Positions 10,706 to 20,043 of a stretch of 64,000 nt of DNA are shown piece by piece. Made by a program: the position numbers and the translations under genes. The stretch lies in contig OW203993.1 in assembly GCA_934047225.1 (NCBI GenBank), positions 22,086,069 through 22,150,068 on the forward strand, written 5' to 3'. Each line of letters opens with the position of its first letter. The first letter of the stretch is position 1. The notes under the pieces were generated by a model that had not been told where the DNA came from, searched no databases, and worked only from the letters and a program-made list of their open reading frames with translations. The DNA comes from Ypsolopha sequella. Taxonomy: Eukaryota; Arthropoda; Insecta; Lepidoptera; Ypsolophidae.

Positions 10706-11542
10706 TCACTTTCTATATTCTCATTATCTGCAGAATCTACAGTGTTACAGTCTACAGTGTGAGACAAGCAATGAAGAGGCTCCTTTTTTACAGCAGGTGT
10801 TATGTTTTGCGATGACGTCCCCGGTTGTGGTTGCCTATTACGTGAAACATATTGTGGAGGTGTTAGGAATGGCCTGAACGAATAACCTTGTTGGTTTCCA
10901 CTCCTATTAGGGTAATTATATGGTCTCTGATTCCTATAAGAATTTTGAGAATAATCATTATTTTTTTGAGGTAGTTGTGGTTGTATAGGATTATTAGGTT
11001 TTACTTTAAAAATTTTATTAGAAAATCCGACATTATTTTTAATTCGATATTGATATCTAAAATTGTCTTCTTCAAGCACCATCTCAAGTGCCACCTCTAA
11101 AGTTTCAGGAGCTTTGAGTCGCACTAATCGCATCAATTCCTCTGGCAAGTTCAAAAGAATTTTCCTCCTCTTATTGATTGATTTTAGCAAATAAATTGCT
11201 CCGCACCGTTTTTATACGGTTACATAATTGAAGATATTTTTCATTAGGTTTAATTTTCATTGTTTCTAATTTCATTGCAATGCAATCGCCAAAATGCTGT
11301 TCGAGAACGACTTTCAATTCATTCCAATTAGTAATATCATCTCTTTCACTGTATAATGATGCTGCATTTCCAGCAAGTCTACTGGTGACGACATGTAAAT
11401 TGTACTCTTCCTGTAGGTTATTTCTCGCAGGATAATATTGAGTTAACACGAAGTCGCACTTTTTTATAAATAGATTAAGCTGACGATAATCGCCATCGAA
11501 GATCATCTTAATTAACGCAGGTGATATTATTTGTACTTCCAT
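10660..11542 (-). pseudogene. Ty3/gypsy gag (frameshifted)
   Basis: Two minus-strand frames, 11171-11542 and 10660-11190, together cover a Gag-like protein. The first starts at ATG 11542 and contains the capsid-like NWNELKVVLEQHFGD segment; the second has LPEELMRLVRLKAPETLEVALE followed by a Gln/Asn/Pro-rich basic tail. No CCHC knuckle is visible. The two frames overlap for about 20 bases and differ in register, which I read as an inactivating indel rather than programmed shifting, because the break falls inside the capsid region. The start of the gene is duplicated upstream. Confidence 0.75.
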
Positions 11543-11905
11543 TTTTACGCGTTACACAAGTCAAGTATTTAATTCGCTTGCAAAAATTGCATTGAACGCG
11601 GATCGCCAAAATGCTGTTCGAGAACGACTTTCAATTCATTCCAATTAGTAATATCATCTCTTTCACTGTATAATGATGCTGCATTTCCAGCAAGTCTACT
11701 GGTGACGACATGTAAATTGTACTCTTCCTGTAGGTTATTTCTCGCAGGATAATATTGAGTTAACACGAAGTCGCACTTTTTTATAAATAGATTAAGCTGA
11801 CGATAATCGCCATCGAAGATCATCTTAATTAACGCAGGTGATATTATTTGTACTTCCATTTTTACGCGTTACACAAGTCAAGTATTTAATTTGCTTGCAA
11901 AAATT
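11285..11905 (-). repeat. 304-bp tandem duplication of the gag 5' end
   Basis: Bases 11285-11588 recur at 11602-11905, offset 317, with one difference noticed (C/T in AATTCGCTTG versus AATTTGCTTG) and a 13-base spacer. The repeat covers the leader, the gag ATG and about the first 86 codons. The outer copy makes a 96-codon frame (11569-11859) that ends in the spacer. Confidence 0.9.
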
Positions 11906-12284
11906 CTATTCACTTGGTAAAAATATATTCCCTTTTAGCCAAATTACGTTTCAATTATTTAAACATATATTTTGTATTTTTGTTTTTTTTACCGGCGTCG
12001 CTGTGTTTCATCTAAGTGCAATAATCGCATATAATGCTCGTATATATGCGTCAATCATTATATTAAATCTTTTAGAATAATTAACACTGCCTTAACAACT
12101 TCTACGTCTCTAGGACAACAGCCAGGATTAGAACAACTTCTATACATTACCAATTATCACTCCAATTTAACAAAGATAATCACGTAACAATTTCTCAAAT
12201 GCAACAGTTAGTTAAGATCAATCATTTACAATTATGTATATCTGTCGAGCAATCTCTTACTCCCTGTCGATATGCAATTAATTA
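11906..12284 (-). other. Putative gypsy leader sequence
   Basis: No ORF was recognised. Given the minus-strand gag to the left and a gypsy-type PBS and LTR at 17448-17720 on the same strand, this is best read as part of the 5' untranslated leader, cut off from its LTR by the LINE. Inference only. Confidence 0.35.
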
Positions 12285-12529
12285 TTTATTTTTATTTTAT
12301 TTTTATTTATTTATTTACTCAGGTTAACAAACAGTTACAACACAGATAAAGTACATTCATATAAACACAAACTAACCTAAAGAACCATAAGAAAGCTCAA
12401 ACATAAATTAGCTCATAACCTACAGTTAAATGATAAAAATTTACAGTATGAGTGCGAAATTTATACAGTATTTATACAGAAACACAGCATTATTATACAT
12501 ATCATAATTCCTTGTACATACATGGTTTG

Positions 12530-15465
12530 TTACTTATTTGTCACAATAAATGAAACCTTATTCTTATAAGAGTGCAAACTTTCTAAGAAAATATCAGTGT
12601 TACTCAGTACTTGATTATACTTTTTTGGGGCACGAACCAAATATCGATTTTGAGAGTAATTAGTGCGGCAGGTATCGACATGAAAGTTAAAACCTAAGTT
12701 GCGAGACGAAAGCCTGGGGACCTTAACAGAAAGCCTTTCAACAAGTGATATTTAAGATTTTTAAGATTATTATTTAAGATTTTAAAAAGGAAAATGGCGT
12801 CAGTGATGGTAAGACGGTCAGCAAGAGAGGTAATATTATGACGATTAGCAGAGGATTCGTAGTCAGTGAAAAATGTCCTTGTTCTATAGTCTAGTGCCTT
12901 CAAAAATTTCTTCTGAACCCTCTCGATTCGGTCCTTATGTGTTGAGTAATTTGGACTCCAAACGACGCTACAGTAATCAAGAATACTACGAACAAAGCTG
13001 AAATAGATGATCTTGTACGTTGATGCAAGCTTAAAAGGTTGGCACTGTCGAAGTACAAAACCTAGTCTTTTAAAAGCTTTGTTAATTATTTGATCGATGT
13101 GGAGATTGAAATCCATTTTGTGATCAAGAATCACACCTAGATCTCTAATTTTGTCCACACGGTTTAAAGGGTTACCTGAGAAATTATAATTATTAATGAT
13201 AGCGCTTCGTTGTCTAGAAAAACTAATGACACAGCATTTATCCTCGTTTAAAAACAGAGAATTTCTGCTGCAATAGGACATGAGGGTGTAAAGATCCTCC
13301 TGGAGTTTAGCGCAGTCTTTGACTTTGCTTATTATACGATAAATTTTCATATCATCTGCGTATAATAGAAAGTGAGTATGTTCACTAAATATTTGTACAA
13401 TATCATTAATATAGAGAACAAATAAGAGTGGCCCAAGGTGAGACCCCTGTGGGACACCAGAACTAATTTGGAGGAAAGTAGAAACAAAACCCTTGAGAGC
13501 CACTGCCTGGGAATGATTCTCAATATAGGATTTTATCCATCTTAAGAGGTCACCGTGTATACCGATGTTTAATAATTTAGAAATGAGAGTTTTATGATTA
13601 ATTTTATCGAAAGCTTTAGAAAAATCGGTATACACGGCATCAACCTGATGACCATCCTCAAGAGCTTTAATAACAAAGTCTGTAAAACTCAATAGATTAG
13701 TCTCCACACTTCTCCCTTTCATGAAGCCGTGCTGCTGGTTTAAAATATGTTGGCGAACACTGGCTGCCACCTCTAGTGTTACTATTTTTTCCAAGACTTT
13801 ACCAAAAATGCATAACTTGGAAATGGGTCTGTAATCTTTCACGGATGATTTATCACCTCCTTTAAAAATTGGTGTTACAAGAGCCATTTTCCAAATGTCA
13901 GGAAAACAACCTTCATTAAGGGATTTGGAGAAAATAAGAAATAGCGGTAGACTGAGCGCCTTTGCGCATTTTACTATTAAATAAGGATGAACGTTATCAC
14001 AACCAGCGCCCTTAGTGGTATCAATATTCTCTAGATGTTTAAGTATTAGGTTCTGATTGATGTTAATGCTGGATACATCAACACTACAGTGGTTAGGGTT
14101 ATTGTCGTAAACATCACTAGAAATGTCAGAATTCACAAAGACCGATTGAAAATATTCGTTAAATAAACCGCAGATACTCTCGCCGCTATCGGAGCTTTTA
14201 TTTTCATGATTAACTGTATCCGGAATGGCATTATGGGACGATTTAGACTTTATAAACGACCAAAAATAATTTGGAGATTTCTTAATGTTTTTTTCGGCGT
14301 AATTAATATAAGATTTATAATTTACTTTTTCTTGCTTTTTAAATCGGGCTCTTAGTAATTTAAACTCTTGGTAGTCACGAGGGTTGCTGTAAACCTTCCA
14401 CTTTTTGTGTAATTTTTGTTTTTCTTTTTCAAGTTTAACTAGTGAGCGAGAGAACCACGGGGGATAGTTTGTACTATTTTGGACAATACGCTTTGGAATA
14501 TTATCCTTAATTAGGTTACTAAGTATTAAATAAAAATACTCAGCGCAAGAGTTAACATCCATATCCCTAAAAATAGTCCAATCTGCACTCAATATTCCAT
14601 TTGAGATTGCAGTATAGTTTCCCATATGATAAATAAATTTACTTCTCATATTATCCTTAAGGGATGTGAAGGGTTTTATGGAAACGCTAATAACAAGTGA
14701 TTTATGATGAACATCCTCTTTGGTTAGTGGAAAGGGGCAGCTTCTGACAGAACAGTCAACGTTAGACAAAACAAGATCCAAAATGTGGTTATTAATGTTA
14801 AGACAGTGATTAAATTGATTCAGGGAACTGAATGACATGAAGTCCTTTAGACTGTTCGTTTTTAATTCATTAGATGGTTCTATAGTTAAGTAGTTATTAT
14901 TTAGTGTTGAGGACCAGGACGCATAAGAAACGTTAAAGTCACCCAGTAATAGAAAATCATCATAGGGATAAGATATTCTGAGCTCTGAGACATAATCGAA
15001 AAATGTCTGTAAACAAATATGATGATTGAAGTTATGTGGAAAGTATACACAAGCGATATTTAATTTGGAGGGAGTATTTCGGGCCGCCCCTGAATTGCCA
15101 GCAGGAGAGCGTTGACATCCTGTGACGTCAATACTCACCCATAGCTCCTCGTGGACGGCAGAAGCGCGCCAATCGCGTCGCGTCGCACGTAGACCGCGTC
15201 GCACTACCAGTGAAACCCCACCTCCCGGCTCGTGACCCCTGGACAGCGGGTCCCGGTCCACTCGAAATACATTGTAGCGACTGTCATAATACTCTGAATC
15301 ATTAAAGTCGTCGGAAAGCCATGTTTCACTGATACCTATGATATCATAATTAGATGTAGATACGTTGCTTAAAAACGCGTGAGATTTGGTTCGCAGGCCT
15401 CTCGCATTTTGATAGTAGATATTAAGAGAATTTTTAGCTAGGCCTTTTATCTTGTAAATCGAACA
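12530..15465 (-). pseudogene. CR1-like ORF2: AP endonuclease and reverse transcriptase
   Basis: The frame is open from about 15465. Endonuclease: YYQNARGLRTK and IIGISETWLSDD near the start, LLLGDFNVSYASW, and a degenerate DVHHKSL near the end (the usual SDH is altered). RT: HGFMKGRSVETNL, VYTDFSKAFDKINH, SGVPQGSHLGPLLFVLYIND, catalytic YADD, then thumb and C-terminal region. At about 12720 the main frame runs into a false end (stop at 12694); the true C-terminus continues in another frame with SSRNLGFNFHV and CRTNYSQNRYLVRAPK to a stop at 12530-12532. The product nicks target DNA and copies the element RNA there. No ATG was found upstream of the endonuclease motif. Confidence 0.88.
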
Positions 15466-15850
15466 TCAAGTAAGCAACTCTCATGCCTTTACCGCCCACT
15501 GAACTAACTTTAAGAATAACAATGTAATAATAATAATAAACATGATATATTGCATACAGATATCGAAAAGTTCGTATAATTAAAGAGACATCGCATAGTC
15601 TTTGCAGAATAAGGCTTTTTGTGCTATTACAGTGAAAAACGTAATTAAATATACAGTTAACACCTAAAAGTTTTGGTAAGTATGATAAAAATATGACAAT
15701 GAGAAAATTCAATTCAATTAAAGTTGATACACATAAACATATAATACACAGTAAATTACAAAGAATACTCAAAAATTATTTTAATATATAGCTAAACGAG
15801 TACAACAAAACAAGTTTGAACAGAACACATAAGTAGGATAACACATATAG
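15466..15850 (-). other. Spacer between ORF1 and ORF2
   Basis: AT-rich, with a (TAA)n run at about 15520. No conserved frame. Confidence 0.5.
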
Positions 15851-16804
15851 TCAATGTAAGTTATTAAGATCCTTTTCACAGGTTATTCGGACAAACTTGG
15901 ACTTTTCATTTTTTCTCATCATAATTTTCCCGTCGCGTACCCACAGGAAGTTGTATTCAAGCTCAGCCTTCAGAACTCTGGCGCGACGTAGAAGCACTTT
16001 GTTCGCCGGCGTCATGTGTTCGTTGACGTGGACACCCAAGACGGGCCCTGAGAAGCCCAGGTCTCCTGTGGTCAGGCCTCGACGCGAACGAACGGCTGCG
16101 AGAACCTCGTCTTTGCGGCGCCTGCGCGTGAACCGCACGATGATAGCTGGTGGGCGGGACCCATTGGATCCAGGGTCTTCAATACCGCCTGCTCCCGGGT
16201 ACCTCCGTACTCTGTGTATGGTATCAACGTCGGAGTCGGATAAAGATATTCCTATTTTTACACATAGGCTATTTAAAATTGAGTGCAGACTTTCACCCTT
16301 TTTTGATGGCACCCCTGAGATTTCGACGTTGTTCATGCGAGAGTATTGGTCACGCTCGTTGTTTTGTTGAATCAGTGTGGCCACCTTTTGTTCCAGGTCT
16401 CCTTGATTAGAGGTTATTGTCGTCACTGCAGACTCAACGGTCTTCAAGCGAGCATCCATACCTTTCAGGTTTGATTCCAACTTACTGAACTTGCCTTTTA
16501 GATCATCGATGCCCTTTGAAGCCTTATTAATGTCGGCTTTTAGATCTAAACTATTGCTTCGTATTTCCAACAAAATATCGTTCAATGTTGGAGATGCAGC
16601 CGCTGTCATGATACCAGATACTTCAGGCTGATTCTTGTTCTCTTTACAAGGTACACACTTCCACTTTGGCCTGTTCATCGGCAGGATCTTGCTGTAGTCG
16701 GCGTCAAACAGTCCTGCACATCCATAATGCAGTGATATCAAACAGATTCCACATTTTAGTAGCTCTGTTGCTTTGATTGATTTGTTGCATTTACCACAAT
16801 CCAT
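15851..16804 (-). CDS. CR1-like ORF1 protein (PHD finger, coiled coil, FP25/RRM-like)
   Basis: A 317-codon intact frame from ATG 16804. Seen: an N-terminal Cys/His finger (CGKCNKS, CGICLISLHYGC, WKCVPC) of PHD type, residues 3-55; a long heptad-rich coiled coil at about 75-145; and a C-terminal region (NNVEISGVPSKKGE, DVDTIHRVRR, IIVRFTRRRRKDEVL, VHVNEHMTPANK, YNFLWVRDGKIMMR) matching the baculovirus FP25-like/L1-type nucleic-acid-binding module found in many LINE ORF1 proteins. It probably trimerises and coats the element RNA. Confidence 0.88.
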   Translation of the reverse strand: MDCGKCNKSIKATELLKCGICLISLHYGCAGLFDADYSKILPMNRPKWKCVPCKENKNQPEVSGIMTAAASPTLNDILLEIRSNSLDLKADINKASKGIDDLKGKFSKLESNLKGMDARLKTVESAVTTITSNQGDLEQKVATLIQQNNERDQYSRMNNVEISGVPSKKGESLHSILNSLCVKIGISLSDSDVDTIHRVRRYPGAGGIEDPGSNGSRPPAIIVRFTRRRRKDEVLAAVRSRRGLTTGDLGFSGPVLGVHVNEHMTPANKVLLRRARVLKAELEYNFLWVRDGKIMMRKNEKSKFVRITCEKDLNNLH

Positions 16805-17099
16805 TGCAGTGAACAGTTGCTTTCTGTTTTGGTGAAAAGCAACGAAACGGCCGTAATTACTAAGTTAAAAACCAAAACTTTCTTCCCGAGAAGTTCGTGA
16901 AGTAAAGAAAAATTATTCGAGAACAAACGGTAAACAAGTCTTTTTTAATAATTGGCAAATTTTAGCCTAGTCCTACATGGACTTATAAATAATTTGAGGT
17001 ATTTTTAACCTTCAGAAATTATTTTTGACATTTAAAATATTTAAGACATTTATAATGTAGGGTAAACGTATTACAAGTATAACACACACAAAATAATTA

Positions 17100-17447
17100 C
17101 AATAAAATAATATAATAAATACCGTAATAAAAAGATGGTCTTCTACTGCACCCGTGATGCTGGTTGAGGAAGGGCTGACTACGGGGCGCTGGTGCTGCTC
17201 CTCAGGAAGCAGGAATTCTACCTGCTCGGTCCCGCTGCTCTGCTCAGCTGCTGCTTGGTCGTCTGCCGCTTGTCGTGAAGCTCTCCCAGGACTTTTTCTT
17301 CAATGATCGTAGACCGTACTCATGCGGTTTTATTTTACGACAATGAATTTTAAATGTTGTCCAGATTTTAACGTATTTATTTTATTTGTAGGGACTGCTC
17401 GCGATTTAATTGTTGAAACAAAACCTTCTTTTTCAAGAAGTTAGCAA
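17100..17447 (-). other. Putative gypsy internal sequence next to the PBS
   Basis: A GC-richer stretch whose minus-strand reading contains an open Gln/Ala/Ser/Pro-rich segment (ADDQAAAEQSSGTEQVEF). It lies immediately downstream, in element sense, of the PBS at 17448-17470. It may be leader or gag-like sequence. No homology recognised. Confidence 0.35.
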
Positions 17448-17470
17448 GCTAATCCTACTCGTCTGCGCCA
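17448..17470 (-). promoter_or_regulatory. Gypsy-type primer-binding site
   Basis: The minus strand reads TGGCGCAGACGAGTAGG, closely similar to the TGGCGCAG-type PBS used by insect gypsy elements, and sits directly after an LTR-like end ACTTTAAC. Confidence 0.6.
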
Positions 17471-17720
17471 GTTAAAGTATGGGGATGACTTGTGGCTAAG
17501 ACAGGGTGTGGGCAGAGATGACAAGAAATAACTCGAAATATTGTGGTTACGAATAGTTTAATCAGAGAACTTATACGAAGGCGAGTACAGAGTAGAATGA
17601 TGTTAGAAGGCACAGTTTTCATCTTATATACTAGTCAGCTACTGATAACAAATTCAATGGGAGCACCAATATTAATCGTACGTAACCAATAATAATCGTT
17701 TATTATTTGTGACTTTAACA
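17471..17720 (-). repeat. Candidate gypsy 5' LTR
   Basis: About 250 bp. On the minus strand it starts TGTTAAAGT and ends ACTTTAAC, an inverted pair of termini, and is followed by the PBS. The mate LTR is not in the window, consistent with the truncated pol at 9430. Linking it to the gag-pol at 9430-11542 is inference from strand and order. Confidence 0.55.
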
Positions 17721-17724
17721 CATA

Positions 17725-18232
17725 CACTTCACACACGCATCCACACACATACATTTCACACACACACACACCCTCTCCCTCTATCACACCTCTTTTCACA
17801 TATCTTCAACCCCAAACACTCAATCTCCATTTATCACCCTGTATTAGCTATAATTGTGATGTAGTTCTTTAAGTTTTTAATATATCCCTGTTAGTCTTTA
17901 AACTTTTATTTGTTGTACATTGTCTTCTGCTTGTCTAATCAACACTGTGTCTAATTAAATTGTTAATCAATATACTACCTGCTCAAACACGGCTACGTAT
18001 GACCTATAATCTTGTTACAACTACAGGAAGGCGCTGGTGACTGTAATACAGTTCAAACTAAAACAGTTGCCAACGCAACATTTTACTGTCTCTTATATTA
18101 GACAATTTGCAAAACAGTGTATCTCTGCTACTGTATTGTTAGAAAACTTTTAGTCTAAGATACTTGTACACTGACTTTGTCAATTGGTGACCAATAAATA
18201 CATTTTTATTATTATTATTTTTTTTTTTTATA
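17725..18232 (+). repeat. Dispersed retroposon 3' region, copy 2
   Basis: CA-rich tract (CACACACACACCCTCTCC), then the GGAAGGCG-TGGTGACTGTAATACAG and CAGTTGCCAACG blocks, AATAAATACATTTTT and a (TTA)n/T tail. It matches 5985-6375 in reverse complement. Confidence 0.6.
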
Positions 18233-18452
18233 TCACTTTTATGTGTGGGGTGCACAAAAGTAAATGGTTCTTTGGGCGTAGAATTTGACCAAGGGAATCA
18301 CGGGAAGCGTACCTTTCTTTCAGGTAAGAAGGGGAAACAGGATTGCGACACATGGTCGTACTTACGGCGATGGACAATGCAAAAGTTTAGAAGTTCAGCC
18401 CTGTACAGTATAAGTAATTGATTGTTTTCTCACTAGATTTTGCTGTTGATGC

Positions 18453-18720
18453 CTGAGGCCGATCCACATGTGTGTGAACGCGGCATTTCATCAACTACGA
18501 TCTGAGGCCGATACACCCAATGTGTGTACACGGTATTCCATCAACTACGACACCATAAACAGAGGCTGATACACACATATGTGTACGCAGTATATCATCA
18601 ATTTCATACCTTATATCTGAGGCCGATACACACAATGTGTGTACGCGGTATTTTATCAACTACAACACCATAAACAGAGGCTTATACATCTGGCGAGTGT
18701 ACGCAGTATTCTATCAAGAA
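18453..18720 (+). repeat. Minisatellite of about 57-bp units
   Basis: Five diverged units start at about 18453, 18502, 18561, 18617 and 18675. Each begins ctGAGGCcGATACA or agAGGCTgATACA, contains ACACACAATGTGTGT or a variant (a near-palindrome), then ACGCgGTATT and ATCAACTAC. Two unit types alternate in the last four copies, giving a higher-order period near 115 bp. Confidence 0.8.
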
Positions 18721-18987
18721 CTCAAGGCTGAGTAGAGACGGATAATTAAGGAATATATTACATTTATGTGTATAAATTAAATTAATGTAACATAATGGAG
18801 TTACGCTTATATGACATGCGTCAAACTGTTGAAAATAGTCGGTTCGGCAATGGACCAAAAAAATCATTTATACAAAAATATAGTTAATGTAATAAACTAC
18901 TAAGTAATGAGACCATAATAGGCTATAGGTAAGGGATGGCTGGAACGAATTATAATGCTGATTATTTTGTCTGTTTTAACTGGCATA

Positions 18988-19302
18988 TTGTTTCATGTTA
19001 AAGCCTTTTGCTTAAGTTAAAGTAGTATGACATAAGTTTTTGTTTACTTATGAGTAAGTTTTGTAAACATATTGTAATGCTGATTATTGTTTCACACTAA
19101 ATTTTTTTGGTTTAACTTAAGAGTAGCATGACGTAAGTTTTTAATTACTTTCAAGAGTAAGTTTAGTAAGCCTAATGTTATCCTGATAACTTTATGTAAT
19201 TCATTGAATTGGTATTGTTTTACGTTGAAGCTTCTTATTTAAGTCGAAAGTTTGTATGATATAAGATTTTGTTTATTTATGAGAGTAAATTCTGTAAACC
19301 TT
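18988..19302 (+). repeat. Diverged tandem repeat, three units of 99-127 bp
   Basis: Units start at 18988 (TTGTTTCATG), 19087 (TTGTTTCACA) and 19214 (TTGTTTTACG). Each continues with a TTAAGTtaAAGT region, ATGACATAAGTTTTTGTTTACTT and GAGTAAGTTTTGTAAACC or variants. Confidence 0.65.
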
Positions 19303-19387
19303 TATGTTTGTGTTGTGTTTGGTATCGATTGGTCAAACTAGTAAAATTATTATTTTGTGGAATTAATTAATAGAAATGGAAATGAAA

Positions 19388-19693
19388 GGTTATGTTTATT
19401 TTGCGAAATCCATCGCTGTGAATACTCTAAATATTATTTATCAAGCAGATGCAAAAATAACAGTGGAAAAGTATGATGAAAGAATTCGCCGGTCTAGTTA
19501 AGAACCTCGGTGGCGCAATTGGTAGCGCGCTTGTATTGATAACAACAGGTCGCAGGTTCGAATCCTGGCCCGGGGATTTTTTTCAAATTCTTGTCTTTTG
19601 ATTTGTTTCTGATTTATATTTTCTAGATTGTAATGCACTCTAAATAGTATTAAGAGTATTCATAGTGATGGATTTCGCAAAATAAACATAATC
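19388..19693 (+). mobile_element. Inverted-repeat element containing a tRNA-like sequence
   Basis: Arms of about 48 bp at 19388-19436 and 19646-19693 are reverse complements with few differences (shared TTTATTTTGCGAAATCCAT and GAATACTC). They enclose a 210-bp segment with a tRNA-like core that recurs without the arms at 19836-20043. It resembles a MITE or foldback element carrying a tRNA-derived insert. Confidence 0.6.
19505..19575 (+). tRNA. tRNA-like sequence 1 (loop triplet TGA)
   Basis: Seventy-one bases that fold as a cloverleaf: acceptor CCTCGGT/CCCGGGG (six of seven pairs, one of them G-T), a D arm with GCGC, an anticodon stem with one mismatch around ATTGATA, and a T arm GCAGG-TTCGAAT-CCTGG. 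A box-B-like GGTTCGAATCC is present and a TTTTTTT terminator follows at about 19577. The central triplet TGA would mean Ser, but the long variable arm of tRNA-Ser is absent. More likely tRNA-derived repeat than functional tRNA. Confidence 0.45.
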
Positions 19694-19835
19694 TTAGTTA
19701 ATGAGAACTGTGAATTTCATAACTGTCTGAAACAACAATATTGTTGCGACGACAGCGCCATCATCCATCTTAAGAACAAGGCGTGAAATCACATAACGCC
19801 CTCGTGAGCGTTCTGTATGTGCAATACAAGCTTGT

Positions 19836-20043
19836 ATATCAAGCAGATTCAAAAATAAGTGGACAAGTATGATGGAAGAATTTGCCGGTCTAAGTAGGAA
19901 CCTCGGTGGCGCAATTGGTAGCGCGCTTGTCTTGATAACAAGAGGTCGCAGGTTCGAATCCTGACCCGGGGAATTTTTTCAAATTCTTGTCTTTGGATTT
20001 GTTTCTGATTGATATTTTCTAGTTTGTAATGCACTCTAAATAA
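19836..20043 (+). repeat. Second copy of the tRNA-containing 210-bp unit
   Basis: Matches 19438-19647 from TATCAAGCAGAT through GCACTCTAAATA with scattered differences. It lacks the flanking inverted arms of copy 1. Confidence 0.75.
19901..19971 (+). tRNA. tRNA-like sequence 2 (loop triplet TGA)
   Basis: Same cloverleaf as copy 1 but with a perfect anticodon stem CTTGT/ACAAG around CTTGATA; box B GGTTCGAATCC; TTTTTT terminator at about 19974. The variable region is only five bases, unlike a true Ser tRNA. The better stem suggests it is closer to the parent. A tRNA-derived SINE head remains the first alternative. Confidence 0.5.

Larger units (their letters stand above)
12285..17000 (-). mobile_element. 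CR1-like non-LTR retrotransposon (two ORFs, near full length)
   Basis: On the minus strand the order is ORF1 with a PHD-like finger (15851-16804), spacer, ORF2 with endonuclease and RT (12530-15465), a short 3' untranslated region and an ATTT-type repeat tail at about 12285-12320. PHD fingers in ORF1 are documented for CR1-like elements. The 5' border near 17000 is approximate. One frameshift near the end of ORF2 and the lack of an ATG at its start suggest it is no longer active. Confidence 0.85.

Noticed and set aside
11171..11190. Programmed frameshift between the two gag pieces
   Set aside because: The break lies within the capsid-like region and no slippery heptamer was noticed; an inactivating indel is simpler.
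15897..16410. Plus-strand frames of 157 and 86 codons
   Set aside because: Shadows of the LINE ORF1 on the other strand, which has the recognisable PHD and FP25-like motifs.
18453..18720. CRISPR-like array
   Set aside because: Units are diverged and tandem with no constant repeat plus unique spacers, and the genome is eukaryotic.
19849..20034. 61-codon minus-strand frame
   Set aside because: It is the complement of the tRNA-like sequence (the typical RIRTCD..RHRG translation of an antisense tRNA), not a protein.
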